Below are positions 11,134 to 25,900 of a stretch of DNA of 64,000 nt, one piece after another. The stretch's first letter is position 1. Every line of letters begins with the position of its first letter. Under the pieces are notes generated by a model. The model had not been told where the DNA came from. It searched no databases and was given only the letters and a program-made list of their open reading frames with translations. A program made the translations under genes and the position numbers. The stretch is from contig NC_134569.1 of the NCBI RefSeq assembly GCF_050947875.1, forward strand, positions 37,866,277 through 37,930,276, in the 5' to 3' direction. The stretch comes from Dermacentor variabilis (lineage: Eukaryota; Arthropoda; Arachnida; Ixodida; Ixodidae).

Positions 11134-11832
11134 TTACGACCATCTATAATGGGCATAAGCTTTGTTGGCTTCACACTGCTTGTGTAGCTCGTGCTTCTTT
11201 TTGACGACACGTCCTTGGTTGTTGTACGCATCCAGCAGTTCTTTGGCGAGCTGATCATAAAACCTCACTTTCGGGTCCTTGTCGTTGACAGCCTCGATCA
11301 TCCACTTCATGCAAAGAAAACGAGACCTGTTCTGTGTCATGGGCACAGGTACTTGGTAAGTGATGCCCCCTCGCTTGATCGGGCTTAGTTCCACTACTGG
11401 GCGGCAGTTTTCTAAGGCCTTGTGCAGGATAGTTACAGGGTTGCACTCGATCTTACTTTTCGACTCCTCATCAGTGGTGCGGTTGTACTTGGCGAGCTGG
11501 ATCCGCTTCACATTGAACAGTCCACGTTCAACGTTCTCTTTTGCGAGTGCTTTCTTGCCTTCGCGCATCAACATGTTTATGAACTTGTTGAGCGTAGCGT
11601 CATAAAATACCGAAGTCGACACATCGCTCAACGCTGCCTTGACAGGCACGAACTTGAAATCTTCCGCTTCCCCTGATGCTTCCAGTTCCTCCAGTTTCTT
11701 CTTGCCGATGAATGGCTCTACATAATTTTTGTCATAAACTGTAGTCCGCACTTGAGTTGCATAAACAGGGCACAATTTGCGAGAAACGACACTTCCAGAG
11801 CGAAGCATGCTTCCACAGACGGCAGCGGCCAT
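11134..11832 (-). CDS. mRpS7: Mitochondrial small-subunit ribosomal protein S7 (uS7m)
   Basis: A single uninterrupted 232-codon frame encodes a complete uS7m. The N-terminus (MAAAVCGSMLRSGSVVSRK) is basic and Ser/Ala-rich, as expected for a mitochondrial targeting peptide. The body carries the S7 signature: KFINMLMREGKKALA, the VTILHKALENCRPVVEL helix, RRGG-like KRGGITYQVPVP, and a C-terminal LAKELLDAYNNQGRVVKKK-type helix ending in YAHYRWS. uS7m binds the 3' domain of the small-subunit mitochondrial rRNA and helps form the decoding region and E site. The length fits animal MRPS7 (about 220-245 aa). The first Met is used because the leader follows it directly. The gene is head-to-head with PRRC1, 1.0 kb away. 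No intron or frame damage is seen, so it is probably the functional copy; a recent processed copy is possible but nothing supports that. Confidence 0.93.
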   Translation of the reverse strand: MAAAVCGSMLRSGSVVSRKLCPVYATQVRTTVYDKNYVEPFIGKKKLEELEASGEAEDFKFVPVKAALSDVSTSVFYDATLNKFINMLMREGKKALAKENVERGLFNVKRIQLAKYNRTTDEESKSKIECNPVTILHKALENCRPVVELSPIKRGGITYQVPVPMTQNRSRFLCMKWMIEAVNDKDPKVRFYDQLAKELLDAYNNQGRVVKKKHELHKQCEANKAYAHYRWS

Positions 11833-12857
11833 CTCTGAAGCGCACCTACTGTGGCCTAACGAAACGTCAGTGCTCCATCGCTAAGGTTGCGATCGCCGCC
11901 TCTAGCTGTGAGCGTCGCGCCGCTCGCATTGCGGCCGAGGAAAACGTTGACCGCACCGTTAATTTTCCAATAAAGATAGCCTCCAAGGCTGTGAAACCAC
12001 ACAACTTACCGCCGAATTTTTTTGCGAAAAAAATGTTAAAAGAGCTATCTTTTAAAGGAAACAGCACAGAACAACTGAACCAGTGCGCTCTCACGGTGGC
12101 AAGTAAAATGAATTCTTCAAGATTGTTGGCATAGAGTTACTAGACTATATTAGCTCTATGATTGTCGGTCTGGCGACAATTTTTTTAGAAGCTTCTGCAG
12201 CCTCTACGCTCCACCGCGTGTAATAAATATTTAAAATAATGCGCATTTCAAAAGTGACAGTAATTATAATACTAGACAACATAAATAACCAATGCTTCGT
12301 TGATGAAATACTTATTAATTAGGAGACTGTTGCCGCAAGTTTTACCTGTAGACGACACAAAAAAGATTTGGCAGGTAACAACATTGGTTTAGACGTGGCT
12401 GCTGATTTCGTTTTCGACCACCGAAAGTTTTGGTGCGTTTTTCAGCTGGCTATTGCTAAACCAAATTGCCTGTAAACTGAGCTTTCATATTAACTTGAGC
12501 TGAACGCATTAGCCCGAGTAAGTACTCTTTCAACAGAACGCGTTTCCGTCTGTGATAGAAGGTCGCGATCTTCTGTGGCAATCGAGCGAGCACCGTTGTC
12601 AGTGATCGCTTGCGCACTTATTCACGTCGGTGATATCTGTTATTTTGTTTTTGTTTATCTTGAGCACGTTGTGAGACGAATGAGTAATAATAAGCTACAA
12701 TTTTGCATCTGCGTTACTGACTACAAGATTGACTTGATCGTGTACTAGTCGCCGTTCCGAAAGTGTTCTGCCAACTGCAAAGAGGGCCGTGACGCGCCAG
12801 ATTCTACAGCTGCTGGAAAGCGGGCATTGAAAGCTCTCCATTATATTTGCAGTCACC
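11833..12857. promoter_or_regulatory. Divergent intergenic region between mRpS7 and PRRC1
   Basis: The two start codons face away from each other across 1,025 bp with no other gene. The parts nearest mRpS7 and PRRC1 are richer in CG than the AT-rich centre. A shared or paired promoter is inferred from geometry only; no TATA box or initiator is obvious. Confidence 0.45.
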
Positions 12858-12960
12858 ATGATGGAAGAAGCGGCAGACGACGCTAACGGGGATTCTACAT
12901 TCGAATTTGTGGCCGTCAAAGACACTGCGATGCACTCCGACACTGCTGAAGCAAAGTCGG
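12858..12960 (+). CDS. PRRC1: PRRC1 exon 1
   Basis: It starts MMEEAADDANGDSTFEFVAV and ends at a GTATGG donor after 34 codons plus one base (phase 1). The MMEE start resembles vertebrate PRRC1. Confidence 0.75.
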
Positions 12961-15900
12961 GTATGGCCGCTGGCATTATGAACTTTTGCCGAGTCCTTCG
13001 TTTATTTTCTCTTGCGTGCGGAGACACTAATGAGTGCAACTTGACCTTTCTACATGTACAAAAACCGCGACATATGTGTTCACCGCTTTGCGGAAGCAAC
13101 GCATGGTCCTTTGCTCCCATTTCTTCGCTGCTCTACACATTGAAATAAAAAAGAAGGCGTACGGTTGAACTCAACGCGTATGAATTTTCGTAGAATTCAT
13201 TGCAACTTACGACTGCCTTACTCTTCTGTGTTCACGTTCTTGCAGCAAAAATTCAGCCTATAAGCATTTGTTCTTAAAGCGCAGCTCTAGCTGTTTCCAT
13301 GACTATAGGCCTTGGTAACCTGACCTCTAAACCGTTTATACCCCTATTGCATGCTACTTCATTGTGAAGGCAAGTTTTGAGTATGGCTGTCTTGGTGCTC
13401 TGTAGATATCAGTCGCATATGTTGACGAACAGGAGATAGCAAGATGTAAAAGAACGGTGGATGCACATTTACATGAACGAATCCCTGCGTGCGTTTAACA
13501 AGCCACGTACGGTATCCCAAATGCAAAGAAACATATGTGAAAATAATTGCCCGAACTACAGTGTCCCGGATTTTGCATGCATGGATTCAGACAATTGAAG
13601 TGACTTGGCCCAATTCAAATAGAACAGGCATCATAAACAAGAAATACTTCTTATGTCATAAGATCTGGAGTACGTGATTTTACGATATGCATGCTGGCGT
13701 CTTCAGCATGCATATGCATGCAGTGGTGTCTTCAATTGCAGCCGCTTGAATTAATACTGTTGCTACAATTCTTTATTTCAGAATAAAATTAATAAGAAAC
13801 TGTTCATTACCCTGAAGAAAACCTTATGCTTAGGTTGTGCCGCTGCATTATCTCTAAGTGATAATTTGTTAAAAAGTAAAAGCAAGAAAAGATGACGGTG
13901 CAAACTGTATCACGGGCACCACTGTTCACATTTCATTTGACGCCAATAGCACATATGGTTTCGCTGAACTGTGTGATAATACTCGCCTCATACTGCATTA
14001 TTTTACCTTCTGTTTCCTTTGATGTTTCTTTTCTTGCGTTCAAGTAAAAAAGAACCAGAAAGAAACAAAAATATTGCAGTTAAGGGAGGTATCATTACAC
14101 AGTGCTCTCAAACTGGATGGGCTTGCCTGTCAGTGATGATGACTGGACGGCATGCACTATACCTTCAGTTATACTTCGGCCATGCACTCTGCTATTCACA
14201 TTTCATTTGAAGCTGATAGTACATTATCTTAAACTAGGCTTTGTATGCGGTAAAAAATTTAGTTGCAGTTGGCCTATAAGGGTCATTGCAAACTTGGAAG
14301 TATTGCAGAGAAGACATAAAACAGCTCACCTTCACCATTACTTGAGAGCAGGCTGGTTGTTACTCTATTACTAATAAACTAGAAGTGCAAGAAAAACAAC
14401 ATTGACAACAGGACAGACACGTCACTGTCATGTCACTGTTGTCTCCTTTGCACTTAAAGTTTATTAGTCTTCAAAATATTCATCTGCAGTCACTGTGTTA
14501 CTATCGACATCCTGTAACAATTGCTTTTAGTTCACAGAGTCTATTTGCGATGGTGATTCGGACAAAGCTTCACCACAAGTAAATGTTTTAGTCTCCTTCT
14601 TATTTGCAATGCTGCAATTTCTTTTAAGACTTCACCCCAGCACTGGCTCTTATGCTTACTGTCCATGTTCTAAAACAGCAAGGTGTGCTACAGTTGTTCA
14701 TCCTTTTCTGTTCTGAGAAAATGACAAAGGCGGGCTAGAGGGGAGGATTATATTCTGGAGCTTTCTAGGTTTAAGGTGATGTGGTACTTTTAGGTATCTC
14801 ATTCTCCTGTAACGCTGCAGACAGCTTACTGGAAACCAAGTTATAAGTACCTGAAGGGATCAGAAAATTAAGTGTGTACATTGTTTTGTGGAGTTGTTGC
14901 TCCACTTTCAGCACCTGCTATGTCTTACATGCATACATGTGCACGTATGACAAGATACATTTGATAATCGAAGTTAGACAAGGCTTTCAGAAGTGCATTA
15001 TTTAACGCAGCAGAGCATGCTCATGTGTTGATCCTGTCAAGCCTATGCCAAAGAAATCATACTTCAATCGGCTATGGAAGGGTAGCTACTTGCAGTGCGA
15101 CCATTGCCATGTTGCTTCTCTCTGCAACCCATAGGCACTTGCTGATTAAGTCATCACCACTGGATTTGTTGATGTATAGAATATTAGTACCTGAGTTTGT
15201 GCACTTATTGTACACCGCATAAATTATATGAGGACAAACATTATTTAGTAAAGATGCACGAAATACTGAACACTAAGAATGCAAGCTTCACCATAGAATG
15301 ATATATATTGTGCATCATCAGTACATATGCCTTTATTTTAGTTTCACTGGTTCATATGTACTATATACCGTGTGTTCACTGGGAAACTAATTAAGCCAGG
15401 CATTTCATGTTGCATCTAGAGGAAGCATATACCTATGTTTGCTGTAGCTATGTAGCATTAAATTTATGTATTTTAAGCCACATAAAACATCAACTCTCAT
15501 TTCTCAGGCGCCAGTGTTGTTATCGTTGATTGTTCCCAATAAAAACACACATACTAGTTTATGAAAGTGTGGGTACGCCATCTCCTGCAACAAGAACATA
15601 TGAGAGGTTGAGTATCTAGTGTACTATGCCTTAAGCAGTTCGCAAACAATTTTTTTTGTTTCCAAACTGGAACTGAACAATGTTTCGCTGCTTGGAAAAT
15701 CACCGCTCAATTATGAGTGGAATACAAATTTGCAAGCATGCTTGAAAAATATAATGAATGCTGGAATATAACACTTTCTGGTTACAGTTAACCCTGTTCT
15801 GTTGAAAGCTTTGTCTTAACATCTCGTTTCATTGTGTAAATAAACCAACATCTTCACAACAATATCTTATTGCATGTTCATCATAATTAAAACCATATAA

Positions 15901-18900
15901 CTATACGGGCTCTATACCATCACTCCGAAGAACAGTTCAGATAGAGGAACAAAATCAAAAATTCAACAATTTCACAAACACTGCATAATTATACCACAAG
16001 TTTGCTTGTTGTACACTACTATTAAAACAGTGAAAGAACAGAGCCTTCAACACAACAACATACTGGCAAAACCAGCAACCACCCAGATGTTTGTCTACCA
16101 GCAGTTCTTTTCTAGCACATTTTGTACATATTAGAGAACTTCTGAAGCAGAAGAGTAATCAGAATTGTCTTATATAATGTATGCAACATATATAAAGTGT
16201 AAATCTGGAGCATTATTTTGGCATGTGTAATTATAGACACAGTGCCTGAAGGGGACATGCACTTTTTGCACGGCCCTGCCATCCAGATGACACTGCAGCA
16301 GGAAGCATGGAGAGGACACAGCAGATGGCGCCGTCAAGCCCCCCAGTGGTCACGACAGTGCCAACATCTTTCCAACCAGCAATGCCCCCACAGACACTGA
16401 CCCAGAGCCAGGCACCTCTGCGGCCCTCACCATTCCAGCACACCCAGGTGACAAGTGCCTATTCCCCAGGTGGCATGCACCCGCCGCAGGGTGTGACCGC
16501 AGCAGCAGCTGCAGCAGTGGCAGCCCCAGCTTATGCATCTCAGTTTCCGCCACCCTTGCAGCCTGCCTATCAACCACCACAAATGGGAGCACAGCACCAA
16601 TCTCAACCACCGCCACAACAGTAAGCTAGAGCTTGTGTGGTTCTACGCAGTCCAGCCCCCTACTAGGTCTGACTGTAGTCATTGGTCATACTGTGTCTGC
16701 ACACTACTGTGATACTGCATTTTGTGGCTGATACTCATATACCCCTACATAGCAGGCAATGCTATGAAAGTTAAATACACATCTCTCACTGCTGCTTGTG
16801 TGCTGCATCTAAATGTAAAAGGTAGATTGTCATTGATAAAGTGCATGTGTATCCCTCCAAAGGTGTGTTCTCAGGGCAAACTTTAATCTTCTTTGTTGCG
16901 CCCGGAAGATTTTCACCATTTTCAAAGTTCACATGTTGGCAGGTATGCCAGTACCCTTGCTTTCATTGGCAAGGCTACTTCTTTCGGGTGCAGTTTGCCT
17001 GCTAACCATTGTGAAGATCAGAATAGTGACGACATGCCAGCATGTGTCGTCATCCCTTTCTGTCTGATTCAGCGCGTTCTGCTGGAAACCATTTGTGCTT
17101 GTGAAGATCTTTCTTGACTTGGCACCATACCACAAGTAATCAGGAAGATCGCCACTTGTGTACTCACATCAGTAGTCATCATATCCCCTTCTAATGGTGT
17201 GTGCACATTTGTGCACGCCAAGATAGTGCAACAAAAGCAAAAGCACTAATGAAAATATTTATATTTAAAGTGTGTCTTATGCACGTTGAAACATTTCTGA
17301 TTGGACCTGTGCTGCAAGTTTGACTAATATACAGATGCTTTTTTTTTTTTAGCTGTGCCAAATTTTTTAGATTGCCTTTTGCAGATAGCACTATTCTAAC
17401 CCTTGATATAAGTTACTCGATAGGGTGGCCATTACTTTTATGAGAAATCAAAATCTCCAATTGAATAATTAACTTAATTACACGAATTAACTTTTTAATC
17501 AATTACTTTATGCCACACATTTCAATCTACGAATTATAGCTGCTGAGTTGGCATGGCGTATCCACTTGAAATGAATTCTCTGGACAGCCCCAGTTCTGAG
17601 ATATTAATTTTCAGAGTGTCCGACAAAATGCATTGGCATTCCAGTTACTTTTGTGCTTAAATACATAAAACGCGGTTTCTTAAGAAAGCAGTCTGTCTTA
17701 AAAAGCAAAGTCTGTAAGAAAGTTTTCCAAGCTACTGGTATCGTAAAAGAACATTGGAATTGCTTTTCTTCTTGAAACTCTTTCTTTCTCGTCCTACTGC
17801 TGTGCTCTATTGTTAGTCATTGCTTTTAAAAACAATATGGCAAGATCTGTCATCCTATTTTTTTCTTTCCTTCCCCTCTTTGTATCTTCCATAGTTGATG
17901 TTTTTGTCCCCTTCACTTCCTGAAGAGTAGGCAGCTATTGTGCCTCTTCATGTGGCACTTGCCAGCCTGCTCCTTCTTTCTTTTTTTATCATTGTCAGTT
18001 TGTATGTACACACATGTTTGCAAGCCAAATAATCGTAAACTCTAATAATAATCTTTCTTTTATTTATTTATTATTATTATTATTTTTTTACTGTTTGATC
18101 ATTTGGACAATCTGTGTTCATGGAATCGGTTAGTGGCAGGACACCTTTCATCCACACTGTTGCATCCAAACTCTACTGAGGCCGAGTTTTTTCCTTCTTT
18201 GCCTTCTTGGGACGCCAATTCTGGCAGCACCCATCGTCACTTACAAAAAGAGAAGCATGTTTCATTAGGCCTAGCAGTGTCAAAACAAACGCTATCTCAT
18301 TAAATAACAACAACACGCTCATAGTACTTTGTTTTTTACATCAGATGAGACGCAGCAAGGCTCGATTTTACCATTTGTTTCTTGCTGCCATGAAATTGAC
18401 ACATACTATTTTTCTAGTAGGAACTCTAGCACACTTCTTTCAGATAATAGAATGACACTCGATCAGCAAGTGTGTTTGCCGTTTGATAAACCTTTATAAA
18501 ATATTTGAATTTGATACTAAGGTGTTCTAAATATTTCAGATCTTGCATCGTTGAGACGTCATGATGCAGAACAAAATTTTTTCTAAAAAATTTTCGTTAT
18601 GGTGCATCCTTGTCTGAATCTACTGGAGTAATGTATTTTTTCTTATGTTTTGCATTGTCTGATGTTGCAAGAATGCAGCATTCTTCTCCACAGCTGCCTT
18701 TCTTGCTTATGGCTAATGCTTCAGCTGAACAATAGCAGCTTATGCGACCATTGCATGGCTTTGCCATTTAAATAATGCATGTGAAAACTTTTGTCACTTG
18801 TTAATTTGCTTTTATATGAATTATTAATGCATGCTTTGATAAATGAGTTATGCAAGTTTTTAGTTGCCTCACTGGAACACTTCATACATTGTTGTCTGAA

Positions 18901-19966
18901 TGGCGTGTTCCAGTATATATGACTAGTACATTTTCTGCTGTGCTGCTCCACCTCATGGCTGGCTAACACCACAGCATGTGCGCTGATGTTCTGCTTGTTT
19001 TTATTGACTAGCACTGTTAGCATGCCTGCATCTTGTTTCAGGTATTACACAAGTCAACCTAACTACTTCTACCCTGCAAAATCGTAAGTGCTTATTCTGC
19101 CATGACGATAACAACTATCATGAAATTTTATTTCTTTGGGCCTGTACAGAGGGTGCACTTCAATGCCTCAACGGCGTTGCAGCAACATTTCAGCTCCTAA
19201 CGTTCAGCTAACATGCGGTGCAGTCCACGAGTAAAGGGAAAACCCTAATGTGTGGCTCTCATTTTGCTGGCGCTCTGGCTGCAAGTACCGGCAGAATCTA
19301 TGTCAATGCACTGCACAGCTGTGTAGGGATGTGCCAGTGTTACCAGCCACAGGTCATCTGCTGCAAAGCTGAGCAATTGTACAGTGCTCACGGAATTAGA
19401 CACGACAGGAAAACTTTAAGTAGAACACTCCATATGTGCAATTACTTGAGAGTACCGTGTCACATCACTATGAATCTGGTCACTAATGGTGATGTGGATT
19501 TTGATTTAAGTTCACGAGCCAAGCTTAGGTCAATGTTGCAGAAACTGCAGACTGTTGAAACGAAAGTATGTATTTTAGTTAGCCCTAAATTCATTCATTT
19601 CATTCCACGAACACTCTACACTTGCCAGAGGGAAAGAACTTGCATGTGCTTTATGCTGATGTGTTTTCTTTAACAGTGGACTGCACTGTGCGCTTAACCT
19701 GCTATCTGTGCTCCTGCTACACATTTTCGGATGAGCTAGGATCATCGGCCTACATGAAGATGAAATAAAGAATTGTACTAAAGAAGAACAGAGTATGCTC
19801 TAGCGGCCTAGTGTCAATAACGCCACTGAAGGATAGCACTTCCGTGATTTCATTGCATATCTTTTCCAAGCATGTACACACACTGAACAGCACAAATTTT
19901 TTGTCCTAGCTGCTGTCGCAGAACTGCTGCATTTGTTCCAGACTGCCACAAAGGCCAAATCTTGCT

Positions 19967-19997
<31 letters not shown>

Positions 19998-22900
19998 GCC
20001 TAGTTACGCCCACTGCAGGGCAAAGGCCTCTCCCATACTTACATGCTGCTAAAAAAGCCTCCTTTTGGTGATAATTTAAAGGTTAAATTAAACTAGATAC
20101 AGATGATTGTGTTTTATACTCAGATGTTGATAGCAACTATGACCATTTGCTGTTAAATCAAGCTTTGCAGAACGTTACCTTGAGGTGCAAAAAATGGCAA
20201 ATTTTGATCAATCATGACAGAACAGTGTTTGAAAGTAACTCAGCAGATAGAACCACTGTACTTTCAATATGGCATCCAAAATGTGGTACTATCTGAAGTA
20301 CTAATTACAAATACTTAGGTTTTTCGATCTTGAGTGATTTTAGTTGAAATAGGCATATTAATTATGTTGTCGCAAATGCTAACCACGAGATTTTTTTTTT
20401 GAAGTGAGCTCTTAAGTTATAGGTTCCTTCTGTCCAACTTTTGGCTTACAAATCTATTCTACAGCCAATTTTGGACTATGCCGTAATAATTGGGGCCCTT
20501 TCACCAAAAGTAACACTAATGAGCTAGAAAAAGTACAAAGAATAGCTGTGTGATTTGTCTTTAATAATTTCTCCAGGGCATCAGTGACAGATTTGTTAAA
20601 GAATGCCAATCTTCAGCCTTTAGAAAAAAGAAATTGCTGCTCCAGACAAAAGTTCTTGTATCAGTTAATCAATAGATGTTTTAAATTTGTTATAACTAAA
20701 ATATTTTCGTTCTCTACAGGATAGCCATAGGACAGAGGCATAACTTAACAATCACTTCATTCCGCACATGCAACAGTACATTCAAGTACTCTTTTTCCAC
20801 ATACAATAGTAGACTGGAATTGGCTTAGCAGTAATACAGTGACAGCACAATCATTATTGGCTTTTCTTCCTATCTAGAAGCCTGTAATTAAATTTCTTTT
20901 AATGAACTGTCTTTTTATGAATATTCGGTACTCTGAAATCGTCAGTACTAAACCAAGTTTGTAAACTATATATTCCTCTATTGTGTCTTTAGTTTTCATG
21001 TACCGAGTTACTGTACTGCAGTCTTGAAGGACTGTAGCATATACTGTATTTATTGTATACTATAGTTACGCAGCCATATGCTATTGTTATTGTATTGCTT
21101 ACTACGATTAATGTATGGTAATTTTCTCTCTCAGTGGTGTGAAGAATTTGCTGTGCATGTGCATATCACAATGTTGTAGCGGGATATGTAACCATTCTGC
21201 GTTTCTTGTTGTTAGCGTGAGCCCTATTTGTTTTTGTAGCATGCTTGCCATTGATGTATGACTTTGTTGTACCGCCCTGCTAAAATCAGCTTTGGTGATT
21301 GCAGTATCTATAAATAAGATGAACAATGAATAAATTAATTGTGACAGGTCACCTTCAAAGGCTCCTATTGGAGGTGTGGTGGCCAATGATTACGAAAATG
21401 AAAGCAGTTTGCACTTCTTCTTTGTAGCCTATATGTGGTGGCACGTTAGTGCTTCCTGTTATGAACCTTCCTCTTTATGGCGAGTCACGAAAACAAATAA
21501 TGTGAGTTGCATTGTCCTTGGCCTTGTAAGTGTGGCAGTTCCACCAAGCCAAGAATTGCTCAAAACAACAAAGGTCACCCGCAAGCAACTACAGCAGTGA
21601 CCAGAAGTGAACGTAAAACAGGAGTGAAACTAGGGTGAATCTGATGTACCTGGAAGAAAGGCAAATGAAGAGAATCTCTGGGATGAAGTCAAATCAGCAA
21701 AAAGATGCTGAAAAAGGGATGAAGGCAAAATGTTCCTCCAACATCCGGAACGGTAACATACTGCTGAAGGAGGGCTACAAAAGGATCTTCGAAGATATTG
21801 TAAGCCTGCAGTTTCTGTGGCTTAGTAACAGTAGTAACAGCGTAAAGTAGTAACAAACATACCATAATGTGACACTCATTTTGCCTACCTTGAGCAATCT
21901 TCACGGATGAACAGGAAGACATATAGAGATTATAGAGATAACATTTAAAATGGAAAGAGTCAGAACTCTGAATTACATCTAACTGGTGTAATGAAATGAC
22001 AGAGGTGGATTAAATGAAAGCTAGGGGAAGACAGAGCTTGTACAGAAGCTATATGAGAGTGAGTCAGAGCTCTGAAAATGCTGGAGTGAAGATGGAGTTC
22101 TTGCAAAAGCAGTGAGAGGTGCAGAAAGTGAACACGATTTCTTCAAGTTAACGACATATCATTGTAAATGACTCAAGGCTGCAAAGGGTTTGGCCCTGCC
22201 ATTCTTTTTCTGTTTTTAACTCTTTATGTCAATTTGCATTTGTCTGCACAAAGTTGTCCTGATGTCCATGCTAGCTTCTCATATGATACATTTATGGTTC
22301 TTTATTGAGTGCTGTTAAACCGCTGTTTTCTTTCAAAATAACTATCACCACTTTCTTTAGTAAATCAAACTCTGAGCAAGGTCGCTTGGCTAGCTCTTTT
22401 GCAACTTCCCGCTGTCTCATTTGAGATTAGTGCATTTGCTGGGTTCATGCAACAGTTGGTTTTCTTAGTGCAGCCTGGATTAGTCATGCGGTTCATGTTG
22501 CTAGGGTATATCGTGACATGCCAGCATCTTGAAACGTTCCATTGTAGTACTGCATATGATGAGGCTTTTGTGAAGCAGCAGACTGTGATGTAAAGTTATG
22601 CTCTTTAAAGTAAAAAGGAGAGCTAACCTGTGTGTGTAAGTGGTCAAGAATCTGAGAGAGAGAGAAAAAGAGGGGAAAGTGAGGGGGGACCTTATTATAA
22701 TGGCTAATGGTCTCAGTCCTTTCATGGGCTATCTTGTATGGTCACAGTGGCCATACAAGATAGGCCATGGGCCACATTAGCCCCTTTGATGTAATTGATG
22801 TCTGTTGAGAAATGACCACATTGGTTTGGTGGAGGCTAGATGGTCCGCTAGATCCGGGGCAAGAGTATGAAAGTGGGACATAGTGTGGAAGTGGGACATA

Positions 22901-25900
22901 AGAATGGGTGAGCACTGGCGTGATAAAAGGCTATGTGGGCTGTCTCAATAGGAATGAGAAGTGTTGGGGTACTGCCCACACACCTGGCATATTTGGCAAT
23001 CTGATTGTCATCCTACATGGTGTTATGCAGCATCATTTACAAGTATGTCTGTGCATGGTAAATGTGTAATGTATGCATGAACATAGGAATGAGGACAGTA
23101 ATGCCTTGCCTTAAAGTGAATGAAAAAGAAATGTCTTAGTGGCATTTCTCTGGAAGCTTTCTATAGATATGAGATGTAGTGTGAAATACGAGAACTCTGT
23201 GCTGGGGCCGTTTCTTTGTGTTTGCAGTGGTTCGGGTGATCAGTCCTTCTCAGTCTCCCTGCCTACAGACTACGACCAGAACCTTCCGCAGTCGTCATCT
23301 GGCACTGCTGGCGTCTGGGGCTGGTTTAAGGGCAACGATTTCCTGAACAAGGTGGCAGAGAAAGCTAAGGTAGGTTGTTTGGGGTTTAACTTGTTTGAAG
23401 TGTAAACTATATGCGCTTTCTTGGTTGGTTGTATGTGCACTTATAACATGTGTCAGGCTTCATTACACCAACATTACAACACAAGTTTGCTGAATTATGA
23501 ACTAGTACGACTTAGCGTCATTATTGCTGCTTTTCCTGTGGAGGCAGTTTTCTTCAGCTCTTCCACAGACTTCTGCTACGTCATTACTGAACATGGCTTA
23601 ACACAGGACAGCACACATACGTGGCTCTTTTTTTTTTAATTTACAGAATTTTAAAAAATTGCCTGTGGTATAAAGCACATTGCTACTTCTTGAGCTAGAT
23701 TACTAAGGTTACTCTCACAGGCAGACATTTTATGCACAAGAAATTAAAATACATACTTGACTGTTTGCAAAGCTTTACTACTTAAATTGTAAACTATAAT
23801 TAGTTAAGGTTAGTTTTATAAATTAGCTAAAAAAAGCTACATTTTGTAGCTTTTTGTCTGGGGTCCATTCTATAATTGACTGGGACGGATAAAGCCCTCC
23901 CTCAAGAATTTATTTATTGTAGCCGGCGACTTCAAAAGTCATGTCCACTTGGAACGAATTCTGAAGATGACACAAATTTCTAAGTATGTGTTCCCAAAGT
24001 TCATGACGAAAAGCATTGGTGTTCCAGTAATTTTCAGACTTCGGTGTATAAAATGATGTTTTGTTAATTAAGTAAGTGGAACAACAGTGCATTTTTACCA
24101 CAAGTTTGACATCCCTTATCTCAAAACTGGTGCTAGTTTCAATATTCGTTCCAAGTGGGTGTGCCTTGTGAAATCACTGGCTTCAATTCGTAACTTTGTG
24201 ATATGTGTGCCAAAGTAGTCAGTTGAAAGGTTTGTTAGCGAAATTTAGTTAATTAGTCAATGATGCACTTTAATTTCCAGTGTAAGCAACGTTCATCTCT
24301 GAAAGTGATGCAGCTCAATGAGTATATTTGTGTTGTGTAGCTCAGGAGATCTTTAAAACTTCTGTTAATGATGAAAGACAAGAAATAGAGGTGAGTAGAA
24401 TTGGTGAATGCATACAGCCATCTATATTACCACTGCAGCCGTGCTCGTCACCAGCTCTGTTCTCTATGGGATTATGCAACGAGACAAATACTACTTACTA
24501 AGTATTCTTACCACGGCAAATATATGCTGCCAAGCACATCATTCCTTTAATACACTGAATGAATTTCTTTAACTCTTCCTCTCGTTGTAAAGCAACTACC
24601 TTTTCTTGGCTGTTACCCCCTTTTCATACACTGACCTTTTCCGCTAAGGACACTTGCTCACGCACAACTGAGTTGTGGGGTGCATTCATCGCCAAACTGA
24701 AATTAGCTCTTGGCGACACATGTGTTGTTTTGCGAGACCTTTATGGCATCTGAAAGTTTAGATGCTGTCATTGGTTGTATTTGCCATCTGGGCCAGTGAT
24801 TCTAGGCTGCATTTGTTGCCGAAATCTGCTGCGTGTCTCTTGTCGAGATGCACTAAAATGTACTTTTCTTTTATGGTTAATACACAGTTCACTACCATAT
24901 AATTGTAAACACATTTATGACTACTTTCACTGTTTTTATGGCACCCAGTAGCTGCAGCTTCTATGGTAGCATAGTTTGGTTCAGGAATCTTAGTCCTAGA
25001 AATATTTCTCGGTATCTGTGTAGGAAAACATATGTTGAGAAAAGACATTGCATATGCAGAGCTAACAGCTTCTAACTGCACAAAGTAATATGCTTTGTTT
25101 TGGCAGGACGTGCCTTTTACTGCTGGTTTCTTGCATAGTAGGCCATAAGTGCCCTACAGAAATGCGCATAATGCAGCTTCTGTCACCTATACATTGTATT
25201 TTAGCATACTTCCTCTCATCTAAGCTGTACATACTGTACTATTGTGGTAGTGTTAAATAGCCAGTTTTGCAATTCCCGGCACATCATATGCTATTTTATG
25301 TTCTCGATATAAAGTCTGTTTGAAGTGCTTGACTTTATGGTCGGAGACCAAAATATGAGTAGAAAGGCCTTTCTGTTGTTTATTACTGTCTGTCTGTCTG
25401 TCTGTCTGTCTATGTGCCATAATATATATCATATACTGGCTATTACAGGGATTTGGAAACACATAGTGACTAAGCAGAACAAGAATCATATGATTTTGAA
25501 TGTACAGTGCTGAATGGAAGGCGTTATTAAATTGTTGAGTCAAGATTGGTAATAATTTGCATATAGAACAAGACAAGATGTTTTTGATCTTACTTACATG
25601 TGTATGTCTTACATTCCATAATGCTTAGTGAAACTGGCTTTTGATTTTTTGTGATGTTGTGTACATGCAAGTTCTGAAACTCTGTTGTGCTGGGAATGTT
25701 ATACTATCACAGGATAAAAAAGCACCTAGGTTTAAGTTTATAAATTGGAACATTTGTTTGTTTCAGAACTCGGTTGACTCCATGATAACAACCTTGGACC
25801 CAGGAATGAAAGAATTCATTTGTGAGTGCCAGCTTTGAATGCACCTTGTGAGCTTTTGTGTATACATGTATTTCTTGCAGGATATTGCTAATAGCTAAAT

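Noticed and set aside
21348..21535. Possible extra PRRC1 exon (reads SSPSKAPIGGVVANDYENES after a GACAG acceptor, in a compatible entry phase)
   Set aside because: No donor within the plausible part leaves the phase needed by exon 4 at 23228. The strong GT sites at 21502 and 21536 end in the wrong phase after hydrophobic nonsense. It also directly adjoins a LINE tail. Exon 3 to exon 4 joins without it.
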